From Fidelibacterota bacterium (GTDB lineage Bacteria; Fidelibacterota; Marinisomatia; Marinisomatales; UBA1611), in assembly GCA_018658715.1 (NCBI GenBank), contig JABHUQ010000099.1, positions 1 to 64,000 of the forward strand: DNA of 64,000 bases, read 5' to 3'. This document shows positions 11,580 through 20,892 of this stretch, one piece after another; positions within the stretch are counted from its first letter, which is position 1, and the number at the start of each line of letters is the position of its first letter. The notes under the pieces were generated by a model. The model saw nothing but the letters and a program-made list of their open reading frames with translations. It was not told where the DNA came from and searched no databases. The position numbers and the translations under genes were made by a program.

Positions 11580-11833
11580 TTATTTAACCATATTGTTTTG
11601 GCTAATTGATAAAACCCAGAAATAATACCTAATAAAATTCCGCCTAATAAGAACCATGGCTGAGAATTAAATCGATTATCTAAATAATAACCTATCAACC
11701 CAAATAGAATCACAGCCCCAATTAATGCATAAGATGCGCCAGCTGCAGGGCCAGATTTTTGAACTATTTTTTGAAAATAAGATAAAGAATTGATTGCAGA
11801 ATGTTCGACAGATTCTTTATCAATATGTGACAT
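11576..11833 (-). CDS. AtpZ-like F0F1-ATPase assembly protein
   Basis: An 85-residue protein with a polar N-terminus and two membrane helices separated by YYLDNRFNSQPWF. The GYYLD-----PWF/L---GxxLGxxxGF pattern is that of the putative F0F1-ATPase subunit family (AtpZ, PF09527), encoded at the head of many atp operons and implicated in Mg2+/Ca2+ transport or assembly. It overlaps the next gene by four bases (ATGA). Confidence 0.85.
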   Translation of the reverse strand: MSHIDKESVEHSAINSLSYFQKIVQKSGPAAGASYALIGAVILFGLIGYYLDNRFNSQPWFLLGGILLGIISGFYQLAKTIWLNK

Positions 11834-11861
11834 ATGAATACTTAATTATATTTTAATTTTT

Positions 11862-12203
11862 TTAATTTGATGAAACAAGATTGCATTTTCCTTCAAACTG
11901 AGCACCATCTTCAATCAATAGTTTTTTATATATAATATCGCCATTCATAATACATTTCTCCCCTAATACAACCAAGCCATTAGCTACCAAGTTTCCTGTC
12001 ACTTGACCACCAACCTGAATATCGCTACCAGATATGTTACCTTTTACAGTTGCTCCTTGCGCAATACGAACAGGTCCTTCCGTTATAATATCACCCAATA
12101 CATGCCCGTAGATAATAATACCTTCGTTTAATTTAACCGGGCCATGGATTGTTGCATCTGCACCAACCATAGTGTGTACATTTTGAAAATTAATTTTAGT
12201 CAT
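11862..12203 (-). CDS. Bactofilin
   Basis: A 113-residue protein made of the bactofilin (DUF583) right-handed beta-helix: regularly spaced Gly/Val/Ile turns such as GPVKLNEGIIIYGHVLGDI and GNISGSDIQVGGQVTGN. Bactofilins polymerise into nucleotide-free filaments that position cell-wall enzymes and, in Myxococcus, the ParABS system. Here the gene overlaps the M23 peptidase by eight bases and parAB lies just upstream, which supports both roles. The N- and C-terminal extensions are short. Confidence 0.93.
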   Translation of the reverse strand: MTKINFQNVHTMVGADATIHGPVKLNEGIIIYGHVLGDIITEGPVRIAQGATVKGNISGSDIQVGGQVTGNLVANGLVVLGEKCIMNGDIIYKKLLIEDGAQFEGKCNLVSSN

Positions 12204-12960
12204 TATTCGATGTTAAATCTTTTGATTTGAAAGCTGGAAAATAATCCAATGGATCAACAGCTACACCGTCTTTCCATATTTCATAATGCAAATGAGGCCC
12301 AGATGAATTCCCTGTATTTCCTGACAATGCTATAACTTCACCTCTCGACACCATATCTCGTTGATTTTTGAGGTTTTTTTGATTATGTCCATAATGGGTA
12401 AAATATCCATCCCCATGGTACAGTATGATTAAGTTTCCTTGATCATAAGTCCAATCAGAAAAAACGACAAAACCTGCAGCAGATGCTTGAATTGGTTCAC
12501 CTTCTTTTATTACAATATCAATCCCATAATGCCCTGGCTGTATAAAAGTATCTGTTCGCTGCGAAACATACCCTAAAACGGGTGGCACAGATGGAATATT
12601 TTCAATATAAGATATAGATTCATTCTGTTTCGTTAACAATCCATATGATGTTGTATCAATAATGGATTTATTAGATGTTCCCAATGAATTTCGAATAAGC
12701 TTATCCATTTGCTTCAAGCGTTGAAGGTCTCTACTCAATTCTAATATTTGTGTACGCTCAGCTGCAAATATATCATATTGTTTCTTCATTGAATCATATT
12801 TCATTGACTTTGGAATATAGTATAGAAACAATCCAACAATGATTGCTAATAATACTACTGAAAAAATAAGTGCACTTTTTAATCGGAAGCCAGATAAGCG
12901 AAATCGCCGTGTTTTCCCATCATTATCTGGGATAAGAATTGCTGTATATTTTTGACTCAA
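12196..12960 (-). CDS. Membrane-anchored M23 family metallopeptidase
   Basis: The product has 254 residues. A short cytosolic N-terminus is followed by one membrane helix (about residues 28-48), a coiled-coil segment (residues 55-95) and a C-terminal LytM domain with the HYGID and HLHYEIW zinc-site motifs, so the site appears intact. M23 enzymes cleave peptidoglycan cross-links. Pairing with a bactofilin is a recurring arrangement for cell-shape control (as for CcmA and Csd1 in Helicobacter). It starts eight bases after parB. Confidence 0.92.
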   Translation of the reverse strand: MSQKYTAILIPDNDGKTRRFRLSGFRLKSALIFSVVLLAIIVGLFLYYIPKSMKYDSMKKQYDIFAAERTQILELSRDLQRLKQMDKLIRNSLGTSNKSIIDTTSYGLLTKQNESISYIENIPSVPPVLGYVSQRTDTFIQPGHYGIDIVIKEGEPIQASAAGFVVFSDWTYDQGNLIILYHGDGYFTHYGHNQKNLKNQRDMVSRGEVIALSGNTGNSSGPHLHYEIWKDGVAVDPLDYFPAFKSKDLTSNND

Positions 12961-12968
12961 CTGAATCC

Positions 12969-13844
12969 TTAATCAAGAGAATTGAGCAAATCAAGTAGTC
13001 GTTCTAAATCGTCTTTAGAAAAATAGACTATTTCAATACTGCCACCCTTTTTTGCAGGTTTAACTTTTACTTTTGTTCCAAGAGAAGTAATCAATTGATT
13101 TTCAATGGCGCGAATGTGAGCGGGAGATTTTTTCTTTTTAGATTGAACTTTAATTTTTGTCCCAGATTCTTTTACAAGTGATTCTGCTGCTCGTACGCTC
13201 AAATTATCATTAAGAATTTTTTTCCAAATGCGATTCATAGATTGGTTTGTTTTTGCTTGGAGAATAGCTCTGCCATGGCCTCCTGAAATTTCACCATTCC
13301 GAAGACTTTTTCGAATGTCGGGTGGAAGTTTTAATAACCGTAATGCATTCGATATGGTTACTCGTTTTTTACCAACAGCTTTTGCAATCGCATTGTGGGA
13401 TAAATTATGTTGACTATTTAAAACGGCATATCCTTCTGCTTCTTCCAATGGATTTAAATCCTCCCGTTGAATATTTTCAATTAGAGCTAATTCCATGACT
13501 TCAGCGGCATCTGATACAGTAATGATATATGCAGGAATGGATTTTAATCTAAGTTTTTTTGCAGCTCGCCAACGACGTTCTCCTGCAATTAATTCATACC
13601 CATTATCTATACTTCTAACCGTAACTGGTGTAATGATTCCCTTTTCTTTGATCGATGCAATGAGTTCTTCTAACGCGCCTGATTCAAAATCTCGTCTTGG
13701 TTGATTTGGGTTTGAAAAAATATCTTTAACTGGGATTTGTGAAACTCCCGGTTTATTTTTTTTCTTTGGTGTTTGTTTTCTCTTTTGTTCGGGTTCAGGG
13801 CGAATAAGTGCTTCTAACCCTCTCCCTAATCGATTAACCGACAC
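12969..13844 (-). CDS. parB: Chromosome partitioning protein ParB
   Basis: A 291-residue ParB/Spo0J protein. The ParB N-terminal CTPase domain carries GERRWRAA (about residues 91-98) and the ENIQREDLNPLEEAEGY motif, followed by a helix-turn-helix (HNAIAKAVGKKRVTISNALRLLKLP) and a C-terminal dimerisation domain. It loads onto parS sites and works with ParA in origin segregation. No 16-base parS match was seen by eye in the window. It overlaps parA by 11 bases. Confidence 0.96.
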   Translation of the reverse strand: MSVNRLGRGLEALIRPEPEQKRKQTPKKKNKPGVSQIPVKDIFSNPNQPRRDFESGALEELIASIKEKGIITPVTVRSIDNGYELIAGERRWRAAKKLRLKSIPAYIITVSDAAEVMELALIENIQREDLNPLEEAEGYAVLNSQHNLSHNAIAKAVGKKRVTISNALRLLKLPPDIRKSLRNGEISGGHGRAILQAKTNQSMNRIWKKILNDNLSVRAAESLVKESGTKIKVQSKKKKSPAHIRAIENQLITSLGTKVKVKPAKKGGSIEIVYFSKDDLERLLDLLNSLD

Positions 13845-14598
13845 GATGTAATATTTCCTCTGTTAAATTCATATAATCCATTGCTCCAGTGGAACTAGCG
13901 TCATACAATAGGGCTGGTTTACCAAAACTCGGAGCTTCACTTAACCGGACATTACGATGGATCAATGTTTTAAACAATTTGTCTTTAAAATAACCCTGAA
14001 CTTCATCTGCAACTTGTTTGGACAAATTTAATCGACCATCATACATTGTCATAAGAACACCGGCAATTTCTAACTTTTTATTTAAATGGCGCTGAACAAG
14101 CCTTACGGTATTCAACAATTGCCCTAAGCCTTCTAATGCATAATATTCACTTTGAATTGGAATAATTATGGAATCTGATGCCGTTAATGCATTAATGGTT
14201 AAAAGGCCTAACGATGGTGGACAATCAATAATTATAAATTTATATTTCTTTTTAATGAACTTTAAACATTTCTGCAATTGATACTCTCGAGCCATGATAC
14301 TCACTAATTCAATTTCAGCTCCAACTAAATCATTCGTGGATGCGATTAAATCTAATTCAGGAAATTTTGTAGATGTGATTGCATCTTTAACTGGGACATC
14401 TTTTATAAGAACATCGTAGATAGAAGATGTGGGTGGGTCAGAAATGTCCATAACTCCTGTCGTCGCATTGGCTTGTGGGTCTAGATCAATTAAAAGCGTT
14501 TTTTCTTCAGTAACACCTAAACTTAAAGCCACATTAACAGCAGATGTGGTTTTTCCCACACCGCCTTTTTGGTTTGTGAATGAAATAATATGTCCCAT
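13834..14598 (-). CDS. parA: Chromosome partitioning ATPase ParA
   Basis: A ParA/Soj/MinD-type ATPase. The deviant Walker A KGGVGKTT lies near the N-terminus, Walker A' near LLIDLDPQANAT, and Walker B at IIIDCPPSLG. The longest reading frame begins at a GTG at 14628, but the ATG at 14598 gives the canonical MGHIISFTNQKGGVGKTT start, so I prefer 14598 (254 residues). It moves ParB-parS complexes and is the first gene of the transcription unit leading into bactofilin and the ATP synthase genes. Confidence 0.95.
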   Translation of the reverse strand: MGHIISFTNQKGGVGKTTSAVNVALSLGVTEEKTLLIDLDPQANATTGVMDISDPPTSSIYDVLIKDVPVKDAITSTKFPELDLIASTNDLVGAEIELVSIMAREYQLQKCLKFIKKKYKFIIIDCPPSLGLLTINALTASDSIIIPIQSEYYALEGLGQLLNTVRLVQRHLNKKLEIAGVLMTMYDGRLNLSKQVADEVQGYFKDKLFKTLIHRNVRLSEAPSFGKPALLYDASSTGAMDYMNLTEEILHRVG

Positions 14599-14794
14599 AA
14601 TATACTTTCCCGAAATATTTTCGGGCACGGAATTTATATCTAGTCAAGCCTTAAGGTTAAGGAATAAGATTATACTAATAAAGATTTAACATGTTTCGAA
14701 AAACTAGAAAATGTTTTGTCATCATATGGTTTAATAAAAATTCAACTTGTAAATTTCAATTGTATTTTTCCTATGAAATGAACTTAATTCTTGA
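14599..14794. promoter_or_regulatory. Divergent intergenic promoter region parA / tdh
   Basis: 196 AT-rich bases separate the divergent parA and tdh starts, so promoters for both transcription units must lie here. I see no convincing -35/-10 pair, operator palindrome or parS site. Confidence 0.4.
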
Positions 14795-15817
14795 ATGAAA
14801 GCACTTGTAAAAAAATCTCCAGAACGTGGAATATGGTTGGACAACGTACCTACTCCAACCTGTAGCACAAATGATGTAAAAATAAAAATAACCCATACAG
14901 CTATTTGTGGAACTGATCTTCATATTTATAAATGGGATGAATGGTCTAAGCGCACAATTAATACACCGTTGGTTACAGGCCATGAGTTTTGTGGCATAGT
15001 CGAAGAAATTGGGCCAGGCGTTACACACTTCAAAATTGGAGATCGTGTTTCGGGCGAAGGTCACATTACATGTGGATATTGTCGAAATTGTAGAGCAGGT
15101 AAACGCCATTTATGCCATAAAACAGTTGGCATTGGAATTCATCGTGAGGGTGCATTTGCCGAATATTTAGTCATGCCAGAATTCAATGTATGGGGTGTTC
15201 ATAATGATATTCCTTCTGAAATTGCTGCCATTTTTGATCCATTTGGCAATGCAGCTCATACAGCTCTTTCATTTGAAATGGTGGGGGAAGATGTTCTTAT
15301 TACGGGTGCAGGACCTATTGGAATTATGGCTGTGGCGATTTGCAATTATGTGGGTGCACGTCATATTGTTATTACAGATGTGAATGATTTTCGCTTAGAG
15401 CTTGCAAAAAAGATGGGCGCCACAAAAGTAATCAATGTATCTAGGGATAAAATAAAAAATGTTATTTCTGAATTAGGTATATCCAATGGTTTTGATGTGG
15501 GACTTGAAATGTCGGGAAATTCTGCAGCATTCAAATCCATGTTGGAGAATATGTATCATGGCGGACGCATAGCTCTTTTAGGGCTACTTCCAGAATCTAC
15601 ACAAATCAATTGGGATGATATAATTTTTAAGGGACTACACGTTAAAGGGATTTATGGACGTGAAATGTTTGAAACTTGGTATAAAATGACCCAAATGCTC
15701 AGAAGTGGATTAGATATTTCAAATGTATTAACTCATACATTTCCTGTGCATGATTTTCAAAAAGGTTTTGATATTATGGAATCAGGAAATTGCGGAAAAG
15801 TAGTACTGGAATGGTGA
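14795..15817 (+). CDS. tdh: L-threonine 3-dehydrogenase
   Basis: A 340-residue zinc-dependent medium-chain dehydrogenase, very close to E. coli Tdh throughout. Catalytic zinc ligands Cys38, His63 and Glu64 and the structural cysteines 93/96/99/107 are present, with the Rossmann motif GAGPIGIMA for NAD+. It oxidises threonine to 2-amino-3-ketobutyrate, which Kbl then splits to glycine and acetyl-CoA. The partner gene kbl lies downstream but is separated by the gene at 15855. Confidence 0.97.
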   Translation: MKALVKKSPERGIWLDNVPTPTCSTNDVKIKITHTAICGTDLHIYKWDEWSKRTINTPLVTGHEFCGIVEEIGPGVTHFKIGDRVSGEGHITCGYCRNCRAGKRHLCHKTVGIGIHREGAFAEYLVMPEFNVWGVHNDIPSEIAAIFDPFGNAAHTALSFEMVGEDVLITGAGPIGIMAVAICNYVGARHIVITDVNDFRLELAKKMGATKVINVSRDKIKNVISELGISNGFDVGLEMSGNSAAFKSMLENMYHGGRIALLGLLPESTQINWDDIIFKGLHVKGIYGREMFETWYKMTQMLRSGLDISNVLTHTFPVHDFQKGFDIMESGNCGKVVLEW

Positions 15818-15854
15818 GTATTATCCAACATTACAAGGTGTTGATGAGTAAGTA

Positions 15855-16721
15855 ATGAATAACCCATATGAAAATAGTTTAGATGGCTTAAATATTGACG
15901 ATCCTATAAAGGCGTTTTTTAATTGGTGTATTGAAAGAGAAAGTATACGCATTAATAGAGAAAATGGCCAAAAACCACCTTGGACATCTGACTCAATATT
16001 CCAACAAGGACGTTTCCTGAATACATTTAGAGAAGACGACAAAGGGTCTAAAGCAGTAATAAAATTTTGTGAACCCGTAAAAGATTCTTTAGAAGATTTA
16101 ATCCATGCGCTTTTTTTTTCTCGTTGGTGTAATCAATATACAACACTAGATCGCCTAGACCCTTCAGATTTAAAAAAGCCATCATACCTTAAAGATCTAT
16201 TATTAAACCAAATGGATCAACCCTGGTCATCTGAAGCTTATCCTGTTGTACCTGTACATTGGGATGATGTTGAATACGATAGACTGGCCGCAAGCACAGA
16301 ACTTTTTCCCAATATTGTTAACTTCCTATTAGATATTATTTTAGCATCCAATCAGAATGTTGTTACTGCCACAAACTCAATAAATCAAACATTTGCAATG
16401 TCCAATGATTTCCCAATATTTATGGCTGTTATTGATATTTCTTGGTTTAGGCCAGACATTATTACTCCCAATAGTCCCGTACCCACAGGTATTGGTGCGA
16501 AGCCATATTTAGATCGATTACAACAATATCTCGACTTGAAAAACCATCATGAGACGATTGATAAAATGATTGAACTACAAGATGAATATTGGCCAACACG
16601 CCCAAGGCAATTGACACCTGTAGATATTGAATATATTTCGTGTGAAAACAGAAAATATTTTAGTTATATAAATGGAACAAAAACATTTGAAGGAAAAAAC
16701 CTATTTAAACCAAATGAATAA
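15855..16721 (+). CDS. HMUDK-helical-domain / aGPT-Pplase-like protein
   Basis: A 288-residue protein matching the helical family annotated as 5-hmdU DNA kinase helical domain or alpha-glutamyl/putrescinyl thymine pyrophosphorylase. The signature is in residues 20-66: [13 protein letters not shown], then [10 protein letters not shown], then [11 protein letters not shown], with conserved ER, PWT-D, F-N-R and DD positions. Relatives act on base J-like or thymine-hypermodified DNA of phages and in some eukaryotes. No other phage gene is nearby. It starts 37 bases after tdh, and kbl overlaps its last codons by eight bases, so it is part of the threonine-degradation operon. The family call is made from memory of the motif; the substrate is unknown. 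Confidence 0.75.
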   Translation: MNNPYENSLDGLNIDDPIKAFFNWCIERESIRINRENGQKPPWTSDSIFQQGRFLNTFREDDKGSKAVIKFCEPVKDSLEDLIHALFFSRWCNQYTTLDRLDPSDLKKPSYLKDLLLNQMDQPWSSEAYPVVPVHWDDVEYDRLAASTELFPNIVNFLLDIILASNQNVVTATNSINQTFAMSNDFPIFMAVIDISWFRPDIITPNSPVPTGIGAKPYLDRLQQYLDLKNHHETIDKMIELQDEYWPTRPRQLTPVDIEYISCENRKYFSYINGTKTFEGKNLFKPNE

Positions 16722-17898
16722 ATCCAATCAACATTTCACTGCTATTCTCTCTCAAATTGAGACTAAAGGTCTTTATAAAAAAGAACGAACTATTGTAACG
16801 CCACAGGGGGTTCATATTTCCACCAAAGAAGGTGGAAATGTTTTGAACTTTTGTGCTAATAATTATTTAGGCTTGGCCAATCATCCTGATTTAATTCATG
16901 CTGCAAAACAAGCATTGGATGAACATGGGTTTGGTATGGCATCGGTCCGGTTTATTTGCGGAACGCAAGATTTACACAAATCACTGGAAAAATCTATTTC
17001 ATCTTTTCTTGAAACGGACGATACCATTTTATACACAAGTTGTTTTGATGCAAATGGCGGACTTTTTGAAACACTTCTTGGCCCAGAAGATGCAGTTATT
17101 TCCGATGCTCTAAACCATGCATCCATCATTGATGGTATACGATTATGTAAAGCACAACGATTTCGATACACCAATAATAATATGGCGGATTTAGAAGCCA
17201 AACTTATTGAAGCTGAAAATGCACGGATTCGACTTATTGCTACCGATGGCGTTTTTTCAATGGATGGCTATATTGCTAAATTAAAAGAAATCACTGATTT
17301 AGCTCAAAAATATAATGCAATTGTGATGGTGGATGATTCACATGCTACTGGTTTCGTAGGAAAAACTGGTCGTGGATCTGCTGAACATAATGGTGTTTTA
17401 AATAAAATTGATATTTTCACATCCACTCTTGGGAAAGCATTAGGTGGCGCTTCAGGTGGTTTTACATCTGGGAAACAAGAAATAATTGATTTATTACGGC
17501 AACGATCTCGCCCATACCTTTTTTCTAATAGTGTGGCTCCATCCATTGTTGCAGCAGGATTAAAAGCATTTGAGCTATTATCGTCAACTACAGAATTACG
17601 AGATAAGCTAGAAAAAAATACTTCATACTTTCGATCTAAAATGGCTGATGCAGGTTTTGATTTAAAAAAAGGTATTCACCCTATTGTACCCATTATGTTA
17701 TATGATGCAGAGTTGGCTCAAATGATGGCAGAGTCACTATTAAAGGAAGGAATTTATGTTACAGGATTTTTCTTCCCTGTAGTTCCCGAAGGTGAAGCTC
17801 GGATTCGAGTTCAAATTTCCGCTACCATGAACCAAAAACATTTAGATACAGCTATAAATGCTTTTATAAAAGTCGGAGAAGATTTAAATATTATTTAA
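16714..17898 (+). CDS. kbl: Glycine C-acetyltransferase (2-amino-3-ketobutyrate CoA ligase)
   Basis: A PLP-dependent alpha-oxoamine synthase, highly similar to E. coli Kbl along its length ([18 protein letters not shown]-type N-terminus, [25 protein letters not shown], and the PLP lysine in [13 protein letters not shown]). It makes glycine and acetyl-CoA from 2-amino-3-ketobutyrate supplied by Tdh. The frame is open from 16672, but the ATG at 16714 fits the family start (394 residues) and overlaps the upstream gene by eight bases, which suggests translational coupling. The 110 bases after it hold only a weak GC-rich hairpin near 17947-17970. Confidence 0.96.
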   Translation: MNKSNQHFTAILSQIETKGLYKKERTIVTPQGVHISTKEGGNVLNFCANNYLGLANHPDLIHAAKQALDEHGFGMASVRFICGTQDLHKSLEKSISSFLETDDTILYTSCFDANGGLFETLLGPEDAVISDALNHASIIDGIRLCKAQRFRYTNNNMADLEAKLIEAENARIRLIATDGVFSMDGYIAKLKEITDLAQKYNAIVMVDDSHATGFVGKTGRGSAEHNGVLNKIDIFTSTLGKALGGASGGFTSGKQEIIDLLRQRSRPYLFSNSVAPSIVAAGLKAFELLSSTTELRDKLEKNTSYFRSKMADAGFDLKKGIHPIVPIMLYDAELAQMMAESLLKEGIYVTGFFFPVVPEGEARIRVQISATMNQKHLDTAINAFIKVGEDLNII

Positions 17899-18008
17899 AA
17901 TAAAAGGTCTAATTTCTAAAATAAATAGAAATTGCCTGTGGAAATGCCGGCGAGTAAATTCCCGGGCTTTAATAGTCAAATCATAAATATTTACAGTTAA
18001 AAAGGCAC

Positions 18009-19904
18009 ATGAATAAAGAACTTACACCCAGATACATAGTCATTGGCGTTATTTTGGCATGGGCATTATATGCTCTTATTCCTTCTTGGAAATTCCAAAA
18101 TCTTAACGAGAATGAAAAAGAATCTCTTAGAGAATCTGGCCAACTGGCACAACTAGAATCCAAAATAATCCGTCAAGGTTTAGATTTAAAAGGTGGAATG
18201 TATATTGTCCTAGAGGCAGACATTCCTCTACTAATGTCAAACTTGGCTAAAAATAAAGATGAACGATTTGAAAAAGTCATTCAAAGCGTTCAGGAAAAAC
18301 TCTCTGCTCCTGATGCAGAATTTTTTCCATTATTTAAACAGGAAATTGCTACAACAGGTTTAAAACTTCCGCGTTACTACCATGAATTTGGTGGAAACAT
18401 AGACGATATTTTTGTTCAACTAGAACAAGAAGCAGGTGATGCAATTAATCGTGTTTTAGAAATTCTTCAAAATCGAGTAGACCAATTCGGTGTTTCCGAG
18501 CCAACGATTCAAAAACAAGGTAAACATCGCATAGTAGTCGAATTAGCGGGAATCCAGGATCCTGAAAGAGCACGAGCTCTTTTACAAAGTACAGCACTAC
18601 TAGAATTCTATCTCGTAAAAGGACCTGAAATATCAAATGACATTATTCAACGGATTGATGATAAACTTAAAGGAACAACTGAATTAGATGAATTTATTGC
18701 ATCAAATAAGACTTCATCTGAAAGTACAAATGAAGAAACAGATGATACCAAAACTGTCAGTGAATTATTTGGTGAAGAAGATGTTAATCCCGAAGAATCA
18801 GATGATAGCCTTTTAGTGGATGATGCACTTTTTGCTGAACGTCCTTTATTATCATTATTAATACCTATGGGGACTGATTATGGTGTAAATGAAAAAAATA
18901 TTTATGCCGTTAAAAAAATGCTTCAAAAACCAGAAGTTGAATCCATTGTTAAAACAGCTGGCGGACAATTCATGTTTGGAAATGATATTGAGAAACCTGC
19001 TGGTGCTGAAGAGCAATCAGGGTTTTACCGTCTTTATTATTTAAAAAGTACATCGGAACTCACTGGTGGTGTTGTAGAAGAAGCTAAAGCTAACTTAGGT
19101 TCCTTAGGTGGCGGTTCTGCAGGACAACCTGTTGTTTCTTTAACAATGAATTCAGAAGGTGCAAGAACATGGGCTAGAGTTACAGGAGCAAATGTTGGAC
19201 AAAGAATAGCAATTGTTTTGGATAAAAAAGTTCACATGGCGCCTAATATTAGAGAAAAAATTCCTAGTGGCCGTACCCAAATTGAAGGATTTGCAAATAT
19301 AAATGAAGCGAAAGATATTGGTATTATTCTAAGAGCGGGTGCATTACCAGCTCCTGTCAATATCATTGAAGAACGTATTGTTGGCCCTTCACTCGGTGCT
19401 GATTCAATTTCACAGGGGACACGATCTGTTATCATTGGACTTGCATTAGTTCTCGTTTTTATGGTCTTGTACTATAAGGGATCTGGTGGAATTGCTGATT
19501 TTGCCTTAATCTGGAATATTTTATTAGTCCTAGCTGTGCTTGCTTCTCTTAAAGCTACGTTAACATTGCCAGGTATTGCTGGATTAATCTTAACAGTTGG
19601 TATGTCCATCGATGCAAATGTCATTATTTTTGAACGGATTCGGGAAGAACTAAGAAAAGGAAAAACACCAAAGACAGCCATTGATGCTGGTTATGATCGC
19701 GCTTTAACAACAATAATTGATGCGAATGTAACAACTGTCATTGCAGCCTTAGTCTTGTATCAATTTGGTACTGGGCCAATCAAAGGATTTGCCACAGTAT
19801 TATTTTGGGGAATCTTAATAAGTATGTTTACGGCTGTTTTTGTTACCCGGACCATTTTTAATTCACTATCTGCTCGCGGGCGGATGAATAGCTTGAGTAT
19901 TTAA
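18009..19904 (+). CDS. secD: Protein translocase subunit SecD
   Basis: 631 residues. The first membrane helix (about 10-27) is followed by a DLKGGMYIVLEAD motif, a large periplasmic P1 domain containing an acidic low-complexity insert at about residues 235-275 (Ser/Glu/Asp-rich), and the C-terminal five-helix RND-like domain with LTLPGIAGLILTVGMSIDANVIIFERIREE. SecD with SecF uses the proton gradient to pull preproteins through SecYEG, which suits the many exported proteins in this window. It is followed two bases later by secF. Confidence 0.96.
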   Translation: MNKELTPRYIVIGVILAWALYALIPSWKFQNLNENEKESLRESGQLAQLESKIIRQGLDLKGGMYIVLEADIPLLMSNLAKNKDERFEKVIQSVQEKLSAPDAEFFPLFKQEIATTGLKLPRYYHEFGGNIDDIFVQLEQEAGDAINRVLEILQNRVDQFGVSEPTIQKQGKHRIVVELAGIQDPERARALLQSTALLEFYLVKGPEISNDIIQRIDDKLKGTTELDEFIASNKTSSESTNEETDDTKTVSELFGEEDVNPEESDDSLLVDDALFAERPLLSLLIPMGTDYGVNEKNIYAVKKMLQKPEVESIVKTAGGQFMFGNDIEKPAGAEEQSGFYRLYYLKSTSELTGGVVEEAKANLGSLGGGSAGQPVVSLTMNSEGARTWARVTGANVGQRIAIVLDKKVHMAPNIREKIPSGRTQIEGFANINEAKDIGIILRAGALPAPVNIIEERIVGPSLGADSISQGTRSVIIGLALVLVFMVLYYKGSGGIADFALIWNILLVLAVLASLKATLTLPGIAGLILTVGMSIDANVIIFERIREELRKGKTPKTAIDAGYDRALTTIIDANVTTVIAALVLYQFGTGPIKGFATVLFWGILISMFTAVFVTRTIFNSLSARGRMNSLSI

Positions 19905-19906
19905 TT

Positions 19907-20836
19907 ATGAGATTTATTAAAGAAACACATATTGATTTTATGAGCCAATCTCGATTAGCCGGGTTTCTCTCACTCTTTCTAATAGCAGCTGGCATCATTT
20001 CTCTCGGCCTTAATGGTGGTCCAAAACTTGGGATTGACTTTAATGGCGGTACAATGATTGCGGTAAATTACAGCGAAACGGTTAATATTGAAGAAGTGCG
20101 ATCTGCGCTTGCAAATGTTTCCCTTGATGGACAATCATTTGACTTTAGTAAAGCAGAAATAAAACACTTTGGGGATCATTCTAATGTTGCTGTTCGCATT
20201 CCAACATTAGAAAATGAACCAGAAAATTTTTCTCAAAAAGTTGTTGGATTTATGCGAAGCATATTTCCCGATAAAGTGCCAGAAATCGAGACTGATTTTA
20301 TTCTATCTATCGAAAAAGTAGGTCCAAAAGTTGGGGCAGAATTAAGTGGTGATGCTATGATGGCTATTTTCTCAGCTCTTGCTTTGATTTTAATTTACAT
20401 TTCAATTCGGTTTGAGTTTACATTTGCAGTGGGTGCGATTGCAGCCTTAGCTCACGATATTATGATTACCTTAGGCTTTTTCTCTATATTAGGATATGAA
20501 ATAACCTTAGCTGTAATTGCTGCCTTCTTAACAATTGTGGGTTATTCATTGAATGATACAATTGTGATTTTTGATCGTATTCGTGAAAATTTAAAGCTCA
20601 ATAAACGTGCAAATTATACAGATGTGATTAATCAAAGTATCAATGAATCATTGAGCCGAACGATTATTACATCTTTAACTACATTTTTTGTTGTAGTTAT
20701 ACTATTCTTATTTGGAGGAGAAGTGATTCATAATTTAGCATTCGCTCTTATTATTGGTGTAATTGTAGGGACATATTCCAGTATTTTTGTTGCAAGTCCA
20801 ATTGTCATTCGGATGCATGACAATAAACAAAATTAA
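19907..20836 (+). CDS. secF: Protein translocase subunit SecF
   Basis: 309 residues, with a first membrane helix, the GIDFNGGTM motif, a short periplasmic domain and the conserved SYSLNDTIVIFDRIREN segment of the second half. It pairs with SecD directly upstream. A strong terminator follows 20 bases after the stop. Confidence 0.96.
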   Translation: MRFIKETHIDFMSQSRLAGFLSLFLIAAGIISLGLNGGPKLGIDFNGGTMIAVNYSETVNIEEVRSALANVSLDGQSFDFSKAEIKHFGDHSNVAVRIPTLENEPENFSQKVVGFMRSIFPDKVPEIETDFILSIEKVGPKVGAELSGDAMMAIFSALALILIYISIRFEFTFAVGAIAALAHDIMITLGFFSILGYEITLAVIAAFLTIVGYSLNDTIVIFDRIRENLKLNKRANYTDVINQSINESLSRTIITSLTTFFVVVILFLFGGEVIHNLAFALIIGVIVGTYSSIFVASPIVIRMHDNKQN

Positions 20837-20856
20837 TACTTTAGAGTAATGTTTAA

Positions 20857-20887
20857 ATAAAAAACCCGCTTTGCTGCGGGTTTTTTA
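20857..20887 (+). terminator. Intrinsic terminator after secF, probably bidirectional
   Basis: A stem AAAACCCGC / GCGGGTTTT with loop TTTGCT, flanked by A and T tracts. It lies between convergent secF and the ABC permease gene and can serve both strands. Confidence 0.88.
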
Positions 20888-20892
20888 TTTAA

